Assembly (NCBI GenBank): GCA_900552055.1
Contig: URYI01000029.1
Span: forward strand, 1-17,391
Source of the DNA: an uncultured Eubacteriales bacterium
GTDB lineage: Bacteria; Bacillota; Clostridia; Christensenellales; QALW01
DNA length: 17,391 nt
Reading direction: 5' to 3'
Shown here: positions 15,419 through 17,391 of the stretch, piece after piece
How positions within the stretch are numbered: position 1 is the first letter of the stretch
How the letters are laid out: each line of letters opens with the position of its first letter
Made by a program: the position numbers and the translations under genes
The notes under the pieces: generated by a model
Told to the model about the DNA's origin: nothing
Seen by the model: only the letters and a program-made list of their open reading frames with translations
Databases searched by the model: none

Positions 15419-15444
15419 AATAATTAAATAATTGTTTAATTATT
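15419..15444. promoter_or_regulatory. AT-rich palindrome, probable ArsR/SmtB-family operator
   Basis: AATAATTAAA (15419-15428) and TTTAATTATT (15435-15444) form a perfect 10-bp inverted repeat around TAATTG. On the minus strand it contains TTAAACAATTATTTAA, close to the CAATTATT-centred operators of SmtB/CzrA-type repressors. It lies just downstream of the -10 box of the HMA promoter, where a bound dimer would block transcription. The repressor gene at 15923 is the obvious candidate to bind it. Confidence 0.7.
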
Positions 15445-15453
15445 TACTTATAT

Positions 15454-15480
15454 ATTATACATTTACGCCGTAATTGTCAA
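15454..15480 (-). promoter_or_regulatory. Sigma-A promoter of the HMA protein/ATPase genes
   Basis: On the minus strand TTGACA (complement of 15475-15480) is followed by TATAAT (complement of 15454-15459) with a 15-nt spacer, or TAATAT with a 17-nt spacer. Both boxes match consensus well and the palindromic operator follows immediately. Confidence 0.7.
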
Positions 15481-15922
15481 CTGTTTTTTTTAAAAATTCA
15501 AAAATATATTTGGTTTATAACACAGCTGAAAAACTAACTTCAGCGTCAGCATGCAATGGATGAACAATCCAAAATAAACGCATTTGCGCTCCTATTGAAT
15601 TACTTGCGATCTGGTTATGCGCGGTACATAACTATCAGTTCAAGCGCCTTGCCGGAATACCAATAAGCTGCGCTATCAGCCTTCGGAAATACGCCTGTTT
15701 TTAAGGCAGGGAAAAAAGTGTGCCGGAAGCTCCGCGCCGGCCGAGTATCGTGCGGGAGCCAGGTCAATTTACAGGACGGGGCGCATTATTCCCAGTATAA
15801 TGGTATTGATAAGCAATCATAAAAAGTTTGCCTCTGCAAAAATAAAATATACCCTTTTAACGCTTATTGTGTTAAAATAAAATTATTCCTTATATACGCA
15901 ATTTTACGAGGAGGAATGCATT

Positions 15923-16282
15923 ATGCCCCAACTGCCACATGACCACGGCCAGCATATGGAAAAAGAATTTGACCATATGCCCAAGCTGGAAGATTTTCAG
16001 ATTGTATCTGATATTTTTAAGCAGTTATGCGACGGGAGCCGCATCCGTATTTTCTGGCTGCTTTGCCATTGCGAGGAATGCGTCATAAATCTTTCTTCAA
16101 TGGTGGGTATGAGCAGCCCGGCCGTTTCCCATCATTTAAAGCAGCTTAAGGCCAGCGGACTGATAATAAGCCGCAGGGAGGGGAAGGAAGTATATTATAG
16201 GGCCGCGGACACAGAGCAGGCAGACCTTCTTCATCATATGATTGAAAAAATGGTGGAGATATCATGTCCGTCTAATAAATGA
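15923..16282 (+). CDS. ArsR/SmtB family metal-sensing repressor (CadC-like)
   Basis: This 119-residue protein has a His-rich N-terminus (HDHGQH) and a winged helix with the family motif SSPAVSHHLKQLKASGLIISRREGKEVYYR. The LLCHCEEC segment places C48-x-C50 where CadC has its ELCVCD cadmium/lead site, and C53 follows. The last helix has D96, H104 and H105, near the alpha-5 site of SmtB-type zinc sensors. The protein should bind the operator without metal and release it on Zn/Cd/Pb, opening expression of the divergent HMA/ATPase genes. ATG is preceded by GAGGAGG at 8 nt. Which metal it senses cannot be told. Confidence 0.93.
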   Translation: MPQLPHDHGQHMEKEFDHMPKLEDFQIVSDIFKQLCDGSRIRIFWLLCHCEECVINLSSMVGMSSPAVSHHLKQLKASGLIISRREGKEVYYRAADTEQADLLHHMIEKMVEISCPSNK

Positions 16283-16346
16283 ATCCGCTTATTAAACTCA
16301 TATTATTTAATTGATAGTCAGCCAAGGTATTGAGAGGGTCAATATA

Positions 16347-16823
16347 ATGAATAAATTAACTATACGCCGAGCCTTAATAGAAGATATTCCTGTTATTAAT
16401 AAGCTTTTATATCAGGTGCATAAAATACACAGCGACGCCCGTCCCGACCTCTTTAAGGCGGGTTCAAAAAAATATGACGATCATGAGCTGGCCCAAATCA
16501 TATCGGATGATAAAACGCCTGTTTTTGTAGCAGAGCAAGAGGGCGACATCCTGGGCTATGCTTTTTGCATACACAAACAATTTATCAACGATAATAATAT
16601 GACTGACATTAAAACCCTTTATATTGACGACTTATGCGTTGAGGAAAATTCACGCGGCATGCATATAGGAAGCGCGCTTTATGAATTTGTGCTGGATTAT
16701 GCAAAAAAATGCGGCTGCTATAACGTCACTTTGAATGTTTGGGCTGAAAATACGAGCGCAATGGAGTTTTACAAAAAAATCGGAATGAAAATTCAGAAAA
16801 TCGGAATGGAACAGATATTATAA
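16347..16823 (+). CDS. GNAT family N-acetyltransferase
   Basis: This 158-residue protein has the GNAT fold: TIRRALIEDIPVINKLL at the start, then motif A DLCVEENSRGMHIGSALYEFVLDYA with the acetyl-CoA loop R-G-x-x-I-G-x-A (103-110), and motif B NVWAENTSAMEFYKKIGM. The acceptor is not recognisable; it resembles general or ribosomal/small-molecule N-acetyltransferases. ATG 16347 is preceded by GAGAGGG at 8 nt, whereas the TTG at 16311 that opens the frame has none. It follows the repressor gene by 64 nt on the same strand, so it may be co-transcribed, but no metal link is visible. Confidence 0.9.
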   Translation: MNKLTIRRALIEDIPVINKLLYQVHKIHSDARPDLFKAGSKKYDDHELAQIISDDKTPVFVAEQEGDILGYAFCIHKQFINDNNMTDIKTLYIDDLCVEENSRGMHIGSALYEFVLDYAKKCGCYNVTLNVWAENTSAMEFYKKIGMKIQKIGMEQIL

Positions 16824-16840
16824 TTTAAAAGCAGAGTAAA

Positions 16841-16867
16841 CGGCGCTGCGGCTGAACCGCATCGCCG
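16841..16867. repeat. 27-nt hairpin repeat, copy 1
   Basis: It matches copy 2 at 17089-17115 at 24 of 27 positions, all three differences being C/T or G/A. It folds as CGGCG with CGCCG outside and TGCGG with CCGCA inside, around a 5-nt loop. Confidence 0.65.
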
Positions 16868-16975
16868 GAGCGTATCAAAAAAGCCGATATGTTTTTAGGC
16901 GGGAATGGGTTTCGCCCGGAAATCAAAGATTTCAAGGTTGCACTTTTCCCACCAATACCATTCTAGTGCTATGGG

Positions 16976-16997
16976 AAACCGCTTTAAAGCGGTTTTT
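16976..16997 (+). terminator. Rho-independent terminator after the acetyltransferase gene
   Basis: A perfect palindrome AAACCGCTTT/AAAGCGGTTT at 16976-16995 ends in five T (16993-16997). It is about 150 nt after the GNAT stop and probably ends that transcript, or acts in both directions. Confidence 0.75.
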
Positions 16998-17038
16998 CGC
17001 TTATAAGAAGTTTTCATACAGCGCCGGCGGAAACAAAA

Positions 17039-17055
17039 TGCGGTTAAACGCCGCA
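17039..17055 (-). terminator. Hairpin related to the 27-nt repeat, possible minus-strand terminator
   Basis: TGCGG and CCGCA with a 7-nt loop (17039-17055) are followed on the minus strand by TTTTG and preceded by seven T. It could terminate a transcript entering from the right, or be a third, shortened member of the hairpin repeat family. Confidence 0.35.
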
Positions 17056-17088
17056 AAAAAATTAGATTTCAGGTTTATTAACAGTTTG

Positions 17089-17115
17089 CGGCGTTGCGGC
17101 TAAACCGCATTGCCG
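17089..17115. repeat. 27-nt hairpin repeat, copy 2
   Basis: Second copy of the element at 16841-16867, in the same orientation, 248 nt downstream. The C-to-T change at position 23 turns a G-C pair into G-T, and the position-14 change is in the loop, so the fold is kept. Confidence 0.65.
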
Positions 17116-17295
17116 TTTGGATGCGGGGAATAGAATAACTAACGCGCTGTTTTCCTTTAAAGTATCGGTAAATACAGAGCCTTTGCGGCCTGAGCGAAAC
17201 AATAATTTGTCGGCTGTGATTCAACAGGGTTCTTATGGCATAAAAAGGTTATTCCTCGGAATCCGGCTCATTTTTATTATTGCCGTTTACATACC

Positions 17296-17391
17296 CTAAA
17301 TTGGCAAGGGGATACACGCCCCCAGCGGTCTGATTCCGGCATTTTCTGCGTCATCGTCAATGGGTGTACGTTCAGTACACCTCATTCCGCT
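17296..17391 (-). CDS. Possible 3' end of a gene running in from the right
   Basis: The minus strand is open from the window edge for 31 codons (SGMRCTERTPIDDDAENAG... ending in PLPI) to a TAG at 17296-17298. I do not recognise it, and a frame of this length is common by chance. The hairpin at 17359-17386 lies inside it, which argues against coding. Confidence 0.15.
   Translation of the reverse strand, partial: SGMRCTERTPIDDDAENAGIRPLGACIPLPI
17359..17386. repeat. Hairpin at the right edge
   Basis: GGTGTAC (17363-17369) pairs with GTACACC (17375-17381) around GTTCA, extended by AAT/ATT on the outside with a bulge. No T-run follows. It may be part of an intergenic repeat cut by the window. 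Confidence 0.45.

Larger units (their letters stand above)
15398..15922. other. Divergent regulatory region between the HMA gene and the arsR-type gene
   Basis: About 525 nt with the minus-strand promoter and operator at its left end (15419-15480) and the ArsR ribosome binding site GAGGAGG (15908-15914) at its right end. A GCTGAA/TTCAGC hairpin with an 8-nt loop is at 15525-15544. A possible plus-strand promoter is TTGTGT (15867-15872) with TTATAT (15890-15895). The middle (about 15550-15840) shows nothing I can name and is unusually long for such a pair. Confidence 0.45.
16824..17391. other. Gene-poor right end with hairpin repeats
   Basis: This stretch of 568 nt has no convincing gene. It holds two copies of a 27-nt hairpin repeat (16841-16867, 17089-17115), a related hairpin (17039-17055), a terminator (16976-16997) and an edge hairpin (17359-17386). 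A 60-codon plus-strand frame at 17117-17299 has no recognisable similarity and no good ribosome binding site. Confidence 0.55.

Noticed and set aside
15797..16961. 10-bp inverted match AATGGTATTG / CAATACCATT flanking the repressor and acetyltransferase genes
   Set aside because: Ten bases over more than 1 kb is within chance, and no mobile gene or target duplication accompanies it.
16841..17115. CRISPR-like spacing of the two 27-nt repeats
   Set aside because: Only two copies 248 nt apart, the repeats form strong hairpins, and no cas gene is near.

Overview
The window looks like a chromosomal segment of an anaerobic, low-to-mid GC Firmicute, most likely a clostridial gut-type bacterium. The main reasons are the hrcA-grpE-dnaK-dnaJ heat-shock cluster headed by a perfect CIRCE operator, strong AGGAGG-type ribosome binding sites, many hairpin-plus-T-run terminators, and a Zn/Cd efflux module with a separate HMA protein. 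No genus can be assigned from sequence reading alone.

Left part (1-5544, mostly minus strand): a terminator and a long competing inverted repeat at the edge, a small DUF378 membrane protein, then two tandem paralogous glycerophosphodiester phosphodiesterase (GDPD) genes. The upstream copy (2407-5172) is an exported, C-terminally membrane-anchored multidomain protein with a lectin-like region. It also carries what looks like a degenerate GDPD half-barrel in front of the intact GDPD barrel. The downstream copy (589-2373) keeps the same GDPD core but has lost the signal peptide, lectin region and anchor, although it has a good ribosome binding site.

Middle part (5545-11802): a minus-strand exported protein with a carboxypeptidase-regulatory-like fold, a divergent plus-strand DUF2238/YjdF-like membrane protein, then the complete class I heat-shock cluster hrcA, grpE, dnaK, dnaJ. 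The cluster has a sigma-A promoter with CIRCE, a hairpin between dnaK and dnaJ, and a strong terminator after dnaJ.

Between dnaJ and the metal ATPase (11803-12981) lies a gene graveyard, the most unusual part of the window. It holds an internally deleted IS200/IS605-type transposase gene (start and end of TnpA fused out of frame) with end-like hairpins. Right beside it are a 59-bp near-identical piece of the neighbouring metal ATPase gene in inverted orientation and a 69-77-bp near-identical piece of dnaJ in direct orientation.

Right part (12982-17391): a P1B-type Zn/Cd/Pb-type ATPase and a stand-alone HMA-domain protein on the minus strand, diverging from an ArsR/SmtB (CadC-like) repressor gene. 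A sigma-A promoter followed by an AT-rich 10-6-10 palindrome lies in front of the HMA gene and is the probable repressor site. A GNAT acetyltransferase follows, then 570 nt of gene-poor sequence with a duplicated 27-nt hairpin repeat, a terminator and, at the very edge, a possible gene tail. I found no defence system, CRISPR array, tRNA or rRNA. The reshuffled dnaJ/ATPase interval and the double-barrel GDPD pair are the points most worth a second look.
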